Assembly: GCA_013396915.1 (NCBI GenBank)
Contig: VWZL01002041.1
Coordinates: 2,044 to 66,043, forward strand
Source: Stercorarius parasiticus
Taxonomy: Eukaryota; Chordata; Aves; Charadriiformes; Stercorariidae
Direction of reading: 5' to 3'
DNA: 64,000 nucleotides
Below, in pieces: positions 1 to 12,000 of this stretch. A program made the translations under genes and the position numbers. The stretch's first letter is position 1. Each line of letters begins with the position of its first letter. Under the pieces are notes generated by a model, which made no database searches, was not told the origin of the DNA, and was given only the letters and a program-made list of their open reading frames with translations.

Positions 1-723
1 ATACAGGCTGGGGGGTGAAGGGGTTGAGAGCAGCCCTGACGAGGACTTGGGGGTGTTGGTGGATGAGAAGCTCAACATGAGCTGGCAATGTGAGCTCACA
101 GCTCAGAAAGCCAACCCCATTCTGGGCTGCATCAAAAGCAGTATGGCCAGCAGGTTAAGCAAGGTGATTCTGCCTCTCTGCTCTGCTCTGGTGAGACCCC
201 ACCTGGAGTACTGCATCCAGCTCTGGGGCCCCCAACATAAGAAAGACAAGGACCTGTTGGAATGGGCCCAGAGGAGGTCCACGAAGATGATCCAAGGGCT
301 GGAGTACCTCTCCTATGAGGACAGGCTGGGAGTTGGGGCTGTTCAGCCTGGAGAAGAGAAGGCTCTGGGGAGACCTTATAGCAGCCTTCCAGTACCTAAA
401 TGGGTACCTAAACAGAAAAGGTGGGGACGGGACAAACTTTTTAGCAGGGCCTGTTGCGACAGGGCAAGGGGTAATGGTTTTAAATAAAAGACAGATTTAG
501 AATAGATATAAGGAAGAATTTTTTTACAATTAGGGCGGTGAGACACTGGAATAGGTTGCCCAGAGAGGTGGTAGATGCCCCATCCCTGGAAACATTCAAG
601 GTCAGGTTGGACAAAGCTCTGACCAACCTGATCTAGTTGAAGATGTCCCTGCTCATTGCAGGAGGTGTGGACTAGACGCCCTTGAAAGGTCCCTTCCAAC
701 CCAAACTGTTCTATGATTCTATG
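1..723 (+). mobile_element. CR1 LINE, 5'-truncated 3' end with decayed reverse-transcriptase ORF end
   Basis: This is the 3' part of a CR1 non-LTR retrotransposon and continues off the left edge of the window. The frame 47-487 reads the end of CR1 ORF2, with recognisable blocks such as [20 protein letters not shown] and LSYEDRL. The frame then slips near 330, because the usual [12 protein letters not shown] continuation lies in the frame starting at 315. The 3' untranslated part follows, with the typical 'gggcaacc/ggttgcccagagag' region near 555 and 'aaggtcccttccaaccc' near 687. It ends at 709-723 in the short ATTCTATG-type tandem repeat that terminates avian CR1. Frameshifts make it inactive. 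Assignment to CR1 is secure; the subfamily is not determined. Confidence 0.93.
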
Positions 724-3299
724 GTTATCAACTTTTGCACCCTCGTTTCATGCTTGCTGATTAACGCCATGAAAAACCCGCCTTTCCAGGGTGACGGGAA
801 CAGGTCCGACCCTGGGGCAGCCCTTTAAGCTTTACCATAAATGCTATTCGTGTGCCAATAGGATGCTGCAGAAAGGGCTGGCCCCACACTAAAAAGACTC
901 CAGACGTCCTTCGTTCACCAGCAGCGCTGATAAGAGTTCACTCCTCCTTTCCAAAGGCCTTTATCTCTGCAGACCACAGGGATCTTCCACCCTTCAGCGG
1001 CCATGAAGAAATCTAACCTAATGAGATTCCACCGGTTTAACCGACAATAACACGCCAAGGACAACTGCAGTACCTCATCCTCACCCAACGTAACCACCGC
1101 TGCTGCAAACGTGTCTAGATCACTACAGGGAATAAGATTAGGATGGAAAACAGCTGGTCCAGATTGGAGCCAAAGAAGACTCAAGTGATACCAGACAGAA
1201 AAGAGGAACATTCAAATCAGAAGTTGTCAGAGATGTTTTTAGCACCTTTCACAGAAAGTACACAGCCCTCACTCAGCAAAAAGAGGCAGATTTCCACAGC
1301 TCATGCTCATTTCGGCTGTCCAAGTAGCATACATTTTCCAAAAAGTACTTTCTGTTACCTTCACCTTGTTGGTAAACTGTGTCTCTTACCTTGCCCAGGA
1401 GACTCTGGGCAAAGACAGGCATTTTTTGTATTAGGCTGGATCAGTTGCAACTCACTGTATCAAGCTGAAAATACTGTTTCAAAATTTTTACTGAAAAAAA
1501 ATAATTGTGGCCTTGGAGCAAATGCTTCAAGCTCAAGTCTTCCAAATAGCTAGCTGCTGGTCAGCTTCAAATGCTGGTATAAGGCACTGGCCCCGTAGGC
1601 CAAAGAGCTAACAGATCAGCCCCGGTAAGATCATAGGCTGCCTGAAGATCTATAAACAACTGCAGCAGCTGCTGCCCTTTGGAGCAGCACAGATTACAAG
1701 CCCCAGAACAAAACCCAGATGAACTGTGCCTTTTTTGAGGTTATCTGGACAAAGGAAAGTGAGTCCAGAGTATGATTATTTTTAAGCAACATTGCAGGTA
1801 TCTTCCAGAAACATTTGAAACAGGCTTTCCACTATAAGAGACGTTCACAGTTTGTTTTATCACCAAACTCCAAATGGTCTCTGATCAAAGAAAAAAATCT
1901 TTCTTTCCTATCCCCCCCTCAAAGGCACAAACTAAAAATCAAACGGCTTAGTCTAGTTCCAATTCAACAAATAGAGAAAGGTCCCCTACTATTACCTAGG
2001 GGAAGTTGGGGTTGTTATTAATTTTATGCAAAAAGCTCCTCAGACATTTCAGTGGGAGGAGTATAAAAGACTGGCTTTATTTATCTACAACATTCACCTG
2101 ACTCCTACTTCCACACATCTCCTTCAGGGCCCAATTCTCCCTTCCTATTCTCCTTCAGATCCATCTCTCTCCTCTCACTCATCGAACCTCCAGACACCCT
2201 TTGCACTCACCTTGTGTGTCCTCAATCCTATTCCCTGCCTCAGCTCCCAGCCTGCTGTCCATTTTATGATTTCATATTCCCTACATCGCTCCTTGATTCA
2301 ATGTATTTGCTCAACGCAGTTCCATTTTTCACCACCTTTCTCCTTGTACCTCTCCCTGTCTTTCATCCTTTTGATTTTCATGCCAAACCATTCTCACCTT
2401 CCTCTAGTTTTTCAGCCAGTCCCAGTCCCATTGCCTGCTGGGTTTCCTTCTGCAGCTCCCAGGTTGGAGAGCCTTTCCTAGCCAAATTCCAACCTCCATC
2501 CTTAACGGTCTGGTCCAGTGTTGCTTCATCCTCACTCCAGCCCCGGCTAGCCTGCCACCCAGTTTCTGGCTGCGGCTACTAGTTACAACTTCTCTGTGAA
2601 ATTAAAGTAAAATGTCAGTACAAAACGCTAGGAAGTTTTTAAATTCTCTTCCTCTTAAGATATATTTCAGCAGAATGAAAACATTTATATCCCTAACTTT
2701 GTACTAATGGTACCTTTTGGTGCAGATTGAAATGTATTCTTAAATAATCATCTACATAAAAGATTAAAATAAACGATTTCCAGGGTTTTTACTAGGACAT
2801 TACTAAGGGTAGGAATCATCGGTACTTAGGAAGGAAAGTGCAAGTCATTTAAAATTTAAAATTATTTACAACAATTTTGTCTCTGTGTAAATCATTTTAT
2901 TTTACTATTTGTTTTGAAGTTTTCCATGTCATGAATTTGTATATCACAGAAGTTATAGTATTGTAACAGCAGCCATTGGAATGCATAACTCTTTGATATG
3001 CCAGATTACGTATTACACCACACAGTGCATGAATCTATCATTTATATTATTTACTCTCTCTGTCAAAATATAGGCCAAAAATACACCAGCCAAAACTAGC
3101 AGCTGTATAGTACGCTTATCTTTAGAGATTGGCACCTACTGGAAATACAGATAAGGAGTTGTGTAATAGTAGACGACACAACTTTTTCCTCCCTTTCATC
3201 TATTTTCATTGCGTCTTTTAATCATGTATTTTGCCTTTTGCTGTTCTCTACAATACTTCAAATATATCAGATATTATGGCCCCACTGTTTAAAGGAAAC

Positions 3300-3425
3300 T
3301 CTTAAACACGTTTACTTTTAAGCACCTACTCAAGCTCCATTGACTTCAATGGAAGGAAGATACATACTCTCAAATTTACACACGTGCTAAAGTGTTTCCC
3401 TGAAGACTGATCCCTAAGGGAAGTC
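3300..3425. repeat. probable ancient amniote interspersed repeat (palindromic core)
   Basis: The segment contains CCATTGACTTCAATGG at 3337-3352. This is two 7-bp inverted arms around CT, flanked by 'agcacctactcaagct' on one side and 'cacacgtgctaaagtg' and 'ctgatccctaagg' on the other. This layout resembles an old, widely dispersed amniote repeat whose copies carry a 'ttgacttcaatgg' core and 'cctgatcctg' type ends. I recall the pattern from reptile and bird genomes but cannot give its library name with certainty. Similar pieces occur at 8975-9055, 35405-35512 and 41524-41550. Confidence 0.45.
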
Positions 3426-6400
3426 CCCCTGTTTAAATGATAAGCAAAGAGTACATGTGCCACATGAAAAAAAATTCTTGGAATTCCTAGGTTCTCTAGG
3501 AAAGCTTAAAAGAGGCATCTACTTTAAAATGCAAAATCATCAGTCCTCTCAAAGGTACTACTTTTCACACTTTGAGCATCACATATGTGAGGGGATTTAG
3601 AACAATCTATTTTGGAGACAAACTGTATTTTTCTAACATTTCATAATCCAAGAGCAGCAAATCCATTTTGGTTTTCCTCCAACCTTTTTTTTTTACACTT
3701 TTTTACACTGTTTCAATGAAAAGTTTCTCCCAAAAGGAATTTCAAGGACAAAGTTCTAAGAGAGTGAAAATAAGCCTAAAATAGCACAGAGAATAAGATT
3801 CAGGACTCCTGGATTTTGCTTCTCTTTTTGGATTACCACTAATTTTTAGGAGGCTTGATGAGTTTGACTCAGCCTCCACCTTTGTGGTTCCTCTCCTGCA
3901 AAGACTTGCCAGGTTTCACTGAGTACGTGTTTGCTTTTATATATGGGCTCCTGGCTCTAATTCCCTATGTATCATCCAGGATTCTCTTATTATAATCTCA
4001 TTTGTGCTGCCTATTATTAACACACATGCACTGCTGGAACTCATCTCTCATCCTTCTAATGAGGTCCTACGGAACATGAAAGAGTAAATAACATTACATA
4101 AAATAGCGCTAATTCTTTCTTTTCCATGGTCTAATGAGTTTCTTCTGGTGGAAGGAGTGCCACACAAAAAACCGCTAGAGCACCCTATAATGACATCCCA
4201 AAGCTCCACTCCTATTCCTATCTTATTTGCTTATTTGTTTATTTATAATAGCCTTTTAAATATGCTTAGTATTTTAATATCCATTTTATTAAAAAAAGAT
4301 AAACTCCATTGCCTTTTAAAGACTGGAAGTTAAAAATATCTTTAGTTGCCTGGTACACAGCTAAGAACACTTCCAGGTACATAAGATGCACTGTAGCTGT
4401 AACCACAGTCTCCATTTTTTCTTATCAGCTTTGAAGGGCTTGTATACAACAGTTCCTTTTCTTAAGGTGGAAACAGGACTTGAAATATTGCACCAAAAAA
4501 GCAGTGTTCCTATTATACGGACACTATAAAAATCCTAAATAGAAACATAGGTAGCTTTTTAAACAGCTGTATATTATATATATTTGTATTTTATATTATG
4601 TTTTCATTTTGTATGACTCACATGCTTAATATTGGGTAATTATAGTCTCTTTTGTTTCAATGTATGGGATGATAAAGGACAATACAATAAAACCAGCACT
4701 ACATGTTTACACAGTCACGGACCTCCCCTTGTCAAGAGAACTTCAGCTTCTTATTGACTTCTCTAAGCTTATGCCTTTTCTTCTTCCATTTCTCAGGACA
4801 GCGTTATGCTATTTTTCTTAAGCAGATGCTATCAGTTTGGAGTGCATTAAAGGGTTAACTGAAACAGAAACTGAGTCCTAGCACCAGATAGGGAATAGGG
4901 TACAAGAGATAATTGTGAGGTTACTGTACAGCCTTGCCAAAGACTAGAAATTATATGATATGACATGGAGTATCTGAGATTTTTAGATAAAATATGATCA
5001 AATGTCATAATGTATTTCAGAGATATGCTGTGAAATTTGATTATAAAAATATGTCTAAGGCATTGGGTAAAAGGACTGATGGACAAATAAAAAAAAAAAG
5101 GGAGCTTATTCTCTGTAATGATAATACAAGATTTTGAAATTTACCGTACTTGCTTAAGTTAGTTTGCATTGACAGACACATTTCAAGTGGGCTTTTGCAA
5201 GATTTTCTGTGGTATAGGGAAGAACAATTGTTCTGAGGAATATTTCTTCCTAAAGTTACAGTACGATAAAATTATTAAACTCATTTAGCTCCCCTGGTTC
5301 TTCACACATGACTAAGTTATCACAACAACCTTTTCCGTCTTTTTGAAGCATTGTATTGTACTGTGGAAGGAACTGGATAGCCCGTGGGCTTCATCCTAAC
5401 GGAGACTACTGTAAAATCTTTTATTTCCTAGTACTTCTGTGTTGATAGATTTCATTAAAGCTGCCAAGGAGGAACAACCAGCACAAGCTCTAATTGGTTC
5501 CCAAATAAGATCCCTACTACTACAGTGATTTACTTGGAACTCCTGTTGTAGAAGAATTTCAGCAAGCTGATTTGCCCCAAGACTCACACACGCTGGAAAA
5601 TAAACCCCTGCAGGTTTGCATTAAGGAGGGAAAAAAAAAAGGCTCACTGTTTTCCACCACCCATTAGGCTCACATTGGCCTCATTTTGCAGCGCTGTTCT
5701 TGTAAAGGATGTCTTTTTATGCACTGATGCAGTATCTAGCCCATGCTGACACTGCCTTGAAAGGCTCTATGAGCTACTATCCTTGACAGAACTAAGAGAG
5801 TAATATTATTTATTTCATTTCTTTGCTCAGTGGGGTAATCTCATGAGATACGAATCTCCTCTTCATGAGGGCCCTGGGGATAGCAGTCAGAGTGAAACTC
5901 AGACATACTTTAGAACAATGCAAACAGCACAGACCACAGTACTCGGGCTCCAACAGCAAACAGCAGACCAAAATATCAAGTATGATGCCCAATATCACAA
6001 TTTATTTGGAACCATATTCTGTAGACTGGTTACTTTCAAAATACATCTGCTTCTTCCTTGTAAAGGCACAAGAGTAAGATTGTCTTGAAAGTGCATTGAT
6101 GCCTCACAAGCCTCATTTGTGAAAGTCAGCTGAGGAAGGGTCCTCAGAAATGAAAATATTATTCTGAGGTCTGACCCTAACACAGTTGTGAAGTGTTCTA
6201 CCATATCCCATCTTTCTTAACAAGTACTCCCAAACCTCAAAACACACTTTCTGGAGAACTAGTCTCCTGAGAGACAGCAGAAAAGGGAAAGAGAAGATGG
6301 AGTGGCAGACAGTATATTTTAAAGTGACAGCAAAGAGCATTAATTAAGTTATTTTCAGTCTTGCAAGACTACAGAGTTTTGGGGAGTCTTAAAGAAATGA

Positions 6401-6486
6401 AAACTTCCTATTTTCCCAACATTCTTTGTAAGCCACACACTCTGTAGACTATACTGTACCACATTTTTAGATAATTTTTCTTCATT

Positions 6487-6513
6487 TCTCCTCCTCCTCC
6501 TTCTCCTCCTCTC
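6487..6513. repeat. CTC trinucleotide microsatellite
   Basis: A short imperfect run of CTC triplets. On the minus strand it gives a spurious open frame with an arginine run, which is not a gene. Confidence 0.8.
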
Positions 6514-8974
6514 AAATTCACATCTCATAAGGCACCTCAATGTGAAAACTGCAGTTGCTGTTAAGAATAGTGCTTAATATAAGTGCTGCTCATTAGTCTC
6601 CTAATGCTTAGAAGCTTATGTAAAATAATCCACGTTCAAGCCTTCTAAAGAATAACTAATTTGCCCTGACTACTCATTGTTGGGTAGCTACAACCCCAGC
6701 TGAGAATAAAAGGATTCACAGGTATTTACCACTTCTGAAAATCAGGCCTAGTAACCCTTTGACTACATACCCAAATGTGGGCACCCCAATTAGAGGTTAT
6801 TTTTAAAAAATCCTTTAAAAATACCCATACACCTGCTTTCACGTTACGAAGACGACTGTGTTAGAGCCAGAATTAGAAGTTCCTGGCTCCCAAGCACGCT
6901 CTGACCACACTTCTCTTGTGACAGAGAAGAGAGCCGGAAGCAAGGGTGCAAAGGAACGATGTGGCAATAGGTAGTTCCTTCTGATCAAACGGTGCCTGCT
7001 AAGCCTCGCTCTTTGTGGGTACTGCAAAGCCGCTTTCATGGGGCCCAGTCGCTTTAAAGAAGTCCAGTGATCCTTATAGAGTACGGGAAGAATTTGTTGG
7101 GCAGCACCAGTTCTTCATATATGACTTGTCTGTCTTTGCCAGTTGCTGACAAAATCCCCTCTTAAGTTTTACAGTGGGTTTGGGGAGTTTAGGAAAAGCC
7201 CTAAATCCCTGCAGACAGGTGATATCATCAAAATCTCATATTTTGTTTTTGAATTATAAAGAAAGTGTCAGGCAGTTGTGCTTGCAGAGACAAGCTTGAT
7301 CCCCTGGCAGCTCAAAACCCACCAAAACAAACAAACAAGCGGAAGAAGGTAAATGAGATTGTACAAATTTAGCATGTGCCAACATTGCATGATTCTGGCA
7401 AATCCTATGTTCTGTGGGGACTCACAACAATTTTTGTATGCTAAGTCGCGGCACTACTACTTAAAGAGTGATGTTAAAATACAAGCCACAATCCATGCAA
7501 CTAAAGTGGAAAACATCAGTTCGGTTTAACAATGGACTGCAGAGCACAAAGCATGGATCTCTAGACAGAGGCAGAAAGGAAGCACCACTTGAAACCTCAG
7601 CAACAAAGAACTACATGAAAGGTTGCCAGCCTGTTTCCCCTGGGCTACAAGGTTTTCAAGCATAGCTCCCATGCTGGCACTCTGTCCCACATCCAACGGA
7701 GAGACTGTGCTTATGTTGGATAAATCCCCACTGTGAGAGGGAGTAATTTATCAGATGCTACTGAAGTTGACATTACACACTTCGTTACATCTTGAAGTTA
7801 CACCTTTCAGCCTAGCCCTGACCCACAATGGACAGCTAGCATTCCTGGGAGCCACTGTCACCTCCCACCTGCAAAAAGCACACAGCGCCCTTCTCCCTTG
7901 GTTCACTGAAGAATGAGCTGTCTGTCTGGCAGTCCTAAATTTTGGTATGTGGTTCAGAGGGCCAGGAAGATTGGTCATGCCACATCTGCAATATTTAAGA
8001 TTCTTGGTTATGAGAACCACAAGATCGCTTGTAGAGCCTTTACAGGTAAAGGGCCACCTGCACAAACCATGCAGTGAACATACAGTGCCATGCCCAGTTG
8101 TGCAGACATGAGACATGGTTCAAGTGGCATGAAGGCTTCTCCTGACAAATTGTTCCTGTAACTTCCTCCTACAAAAGAACAACAGGCAGAAAAAAACCCA
8201 GTCATCATCAACCAGATTTTTCCAACTGTGACTTTCACATACTGGCAAGACTTCTTCATATCCCTGCTTTGAGAAACAAGCAATCTGGCATATTCTGACA
8301 TCGACATCACTTCTAGGCCAGAGCCCAAGTCAGACAGGAACACGAAGGAGCAAATGCACAGCTGTATCACTGTCATGTTGCTAATATTCAAATATAGCCA
8401 TGTGAGGACATGATTTTTCCAGGCCTCACATACATATGACTTAAGAAAGATCCTCAAGGGGCACAGTACGCTGTATTACAAATTCCTCATAGATGACACA
8501 TAATTACCTCTATTTTGGAAAGGATTAGAAGAAACACTGGAGGGGAGTCCAAAATACAACAGTGACATTCCCTAAACACCATACTAACAATTTAATTTCA
8601 ACTGCACGGGTGCAAAAGGATGTATAAAAATGGCAAACCACTCCAATATCGAGCCAACAAGAAGCTACACACGTCTGTAATGTTATAAAGTCAGTATTCT
8701 CCAACTAGAATTTACTATATAAAGCCAAAAAACCCCAACCATTTTCCCTAAACATAATTTCTATGGTTTCTTTTAAAGAGAAACAAATAAACCCCTGCAA
8801 CCATTATTATTCATTTGTTGGTCCCCTTTAAGGTAGCAGAACATTTTCTACACAAGGAGATAAATATTACTATTACATGAATGTTGTCTGAATGTAAGTG
8901 GGGCTTATAATGATTCAGTCAAAAGGAAGCGATGTCAAACTCAGCACCAAAGAATGAGGCCTCTCTACACTACA

Positions 8975-9055
8975 GACTGGATCCTTAACTTCAGACATTT
9001 CTCCCTCAAGCCAATGGAGCTTTGAAAATTTACACTAGGTTGAGGATCTGACTCA
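8975..9055. repeat. probable ancient amniote repeat fragment
   Basis: The stretch contains 'ggatccttaacttcag', 'ccaatggagctttg', 'aaatttacactagg' and 'gaggatctgactc'. It resembles a dispersed amniote repeat with a 'caatggagct...tttacacc...gaggatctggc' layout. The identification rests on pattern memory only. Confidence 0.4.
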
Positions 9056-12000
9056 TAACATTTCATCAAGGGACGAACGAATCAGTGACATGATCTGCTT
9101 TAAACAGGATTTATGAACACCCACAATGTGCCACAGACTGCTAACCACATGCTATCTCTGCTGAACATAACCCAAAATGAGGGTTTGCCCACTTGAGGCA
9201 CTCTGCTTTCAATTTCTGTCTTTTTCGACCTGTCCTGTGCGCTCTCCCTTTTACTGCTGTCCTCCTTTTCTCCTTCAGTTTCTTTGTAGACTCTCCTCAG
9301 GTAAACTGAAAGCAAACAGATGTGGGTGGGGTAATGTAATTTGGGAGCTCCTCCCAACTACTGGAAATGCAACTTCAGTTTTAGCAAGGAACGTTTCCAA
9401 ATCAACTTTCATCTCAGCTGAAAAACAAAATAGGATACCTGATTTTTTTTTTTTTCCTTCAGCTGATCATTTCAAGAAGAGTATAGTTTACTTTGGTCTA
9501 GGAGTTTCAGATTATTGCAAACAGTGTCACAATTGGATGAAAAACTCAGATTACAAGGGCATGCAATGTTCACTCTCTCTTGTTTCTTAAAAACTTTAAG
9601 GTATAGGGGTCTGACAGATAATAAAGATCTACCACACATCTTGTACCGTACGCTCACTCCTAGCTTTGGATTTTTGCGAAGCTGCCAAACATTCAGATGC
9701 CAATTAAGAAACTAGAATCCAGTCCTTACACAGAGATTAAGTAATTCAGCACAGTGTCTCTGCAAGCTGTAATTAAAAGCAGCTAGCTTCATTACAGGGA
9801 GAGCAATAGTAAAGAGGCAGAGACCTATTTTTGGTATTGTTTTGCTATAAAATATACTGTACACTGCAACTAACCCAGTCACTGCTCTCCAGCTGTATGC
9901 AATCAAAATTAATCAGAACAGACCAAACCTGAGCACTAAGGCTAGCAAATAGGAGGAGACACAAGGTTAAAGAAATCTTAGAATCTGAAGTATTAACTTC
10001 TATGGTATCACCTGGTTGTCTAATTAGCCCATTCATCTCAAATTATTGCTGCCAAATTTAAAATTATTATTAACACTAACAAGGCTGACTATGCTGATGA
10101 TAAGGCCAAACAAAAAGGGACTTTAGTTTCTCAGGTTCGATACATATATATGCGCAGAGCAGTACGTGCTCCTTCCCTGAAAGGACTCAGAGTTTAAACA
10201 CCCATGCATAGGATGGAAACAAAGATATGAAGCCCAACAAAGGGACTAATGTGAGGGCAAAACCAGTTTTACAGCTATTTTTAAATCTTGATTACGTCTA
10301 AGTATCTGCATTATTGCCAACTGTGGGCTATAAGAAGAACAAAATACAGTTATTCACCATAGATTTGTTAGGAGACTGATATCTATGTATTCACTGTGAG
10401 ACAGTAAGTATATTTAACAGTAGCTATTGTATTAATACAAGGGTAATACAAGTATTTTTCCCCATCCGCTCCCAACCCAGTATCAGGTATCTTAACACAC
10501 TGTCTCTACCCATTGCGCTGATGACAAAGAAACTGAAGCAGATGACTACTGACATTTGGCAGGAAGCTGCAATTGCAAATATCAACTTAGATTCATTACA
10601 GTTAATTACATTTTTGTCAAATGGTATGACGTCATAGTATCTGAAGTAAAAAATGTTCCCTTATATCATACAGCATCTTATTGTCTTGAGAACACGCACA
10701 TAAAGGTTTCTTCTCATCCTATCCTGATCCTCTCTGCAAAAATAATATGAAAGTGTGTAACACATTTAAGTCTTGGAAATATACTATCTGCAATTTACAG
10801 TTTGGGATCCATTAAGACATGAAAGAAAATATATCCACTTGAGCCAGTCTTCATATAAATGATATTACACTACCAATTGTCTAACAGATAGAAAACCCAT
10901 TCTTAAAAGACATGTTTTCAAATTCTTGAAGTGACTTCAGTGGACAAAGTTTACCTTTGCTAATATCTCTGTGCACTTAGAATATTCTAAAAGGAACATA
11001 CACATCTTTCATATTTTAAGTGATATATTTCATCCTTTCTCTCTCTGATGTCCAGGAACACTTCTAGAAGTGAGAAATATTGAATTCTTATCAGAGCAAC
11101 TTTTGATCCATCCTTTTTTAATCTCGGTACCTTGTGAACAGCTGGTTTTGTGTTCTTCACTCACACAGGCGTCTTTCATGTGCAGATTAGAAGTCAAGGG
11201 CCAATGAGTACCTTGCACCTCTCAGTAAAGAGTCTTGCATAACATGATCTTGCTCTTGACAGACCGTTAGTAAGCACTGTAAAAGCCCTGCTACTACTAT
11301 TAAAATGGAATATACTGGAGGAAACAATAAGGGAGAATGAATGAATGAATTAGTAGCAGAATTATGACCGTTACACATCTGATGATGACGTGCATATGAT
11401 GGTTCCAGATAGAGGTATTGGAAAAACTATGTTCCACATTAAATCAAGTAATAGATTTTACGCAGGAAACAGTCTAGTCTACCACACTGCATACTATAGG
11501 CCACAGAACCACATTCAATAACTCAGGCATCACATGCACGGATATCAGAATGAAATAAGAAAAGGATGGGTAGTCTCATCTCTTAAATTTTGTCAAGATA
11601 GCAGGAAGTTTTAAATTCCAGTCTTCCACTGAGTTGAGAAAGTGGTATAACCAGTTCATCTGAGTGTCACTATTTAAAAAGTCAAAGTACTTACTTATCC
11701 CACAAGGATACTGTCAGGTTTAATTAATTATGTCTGCAAAATCCTGTCTAAATGAAAAGTGGCAAGTGTGATTTATTAATTAAGTCTGAAACACCACTGC
11801 AGAATCAGAGACTGATCATTGTTTTATCAAGAGAATAACATTTCTAATAAAATACATTTCAAATGGGAAATTATAATAACAGCCTTTTTGACTTATTTAG
11901 ACTTTTTTTGTGAGGAGCAAGGCAATAGACTTTTGACGAGTGCTAGGAATAGAAGTGTAATCAAGAACAAGAGATACAGGAACACTCGCCCACTGACATT

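Noticed and set aside
6355..6540. Minus-strand frame with a run of arginines
   Set aside because: The run is the translation of the CTC microsatellite at 6487-6513.
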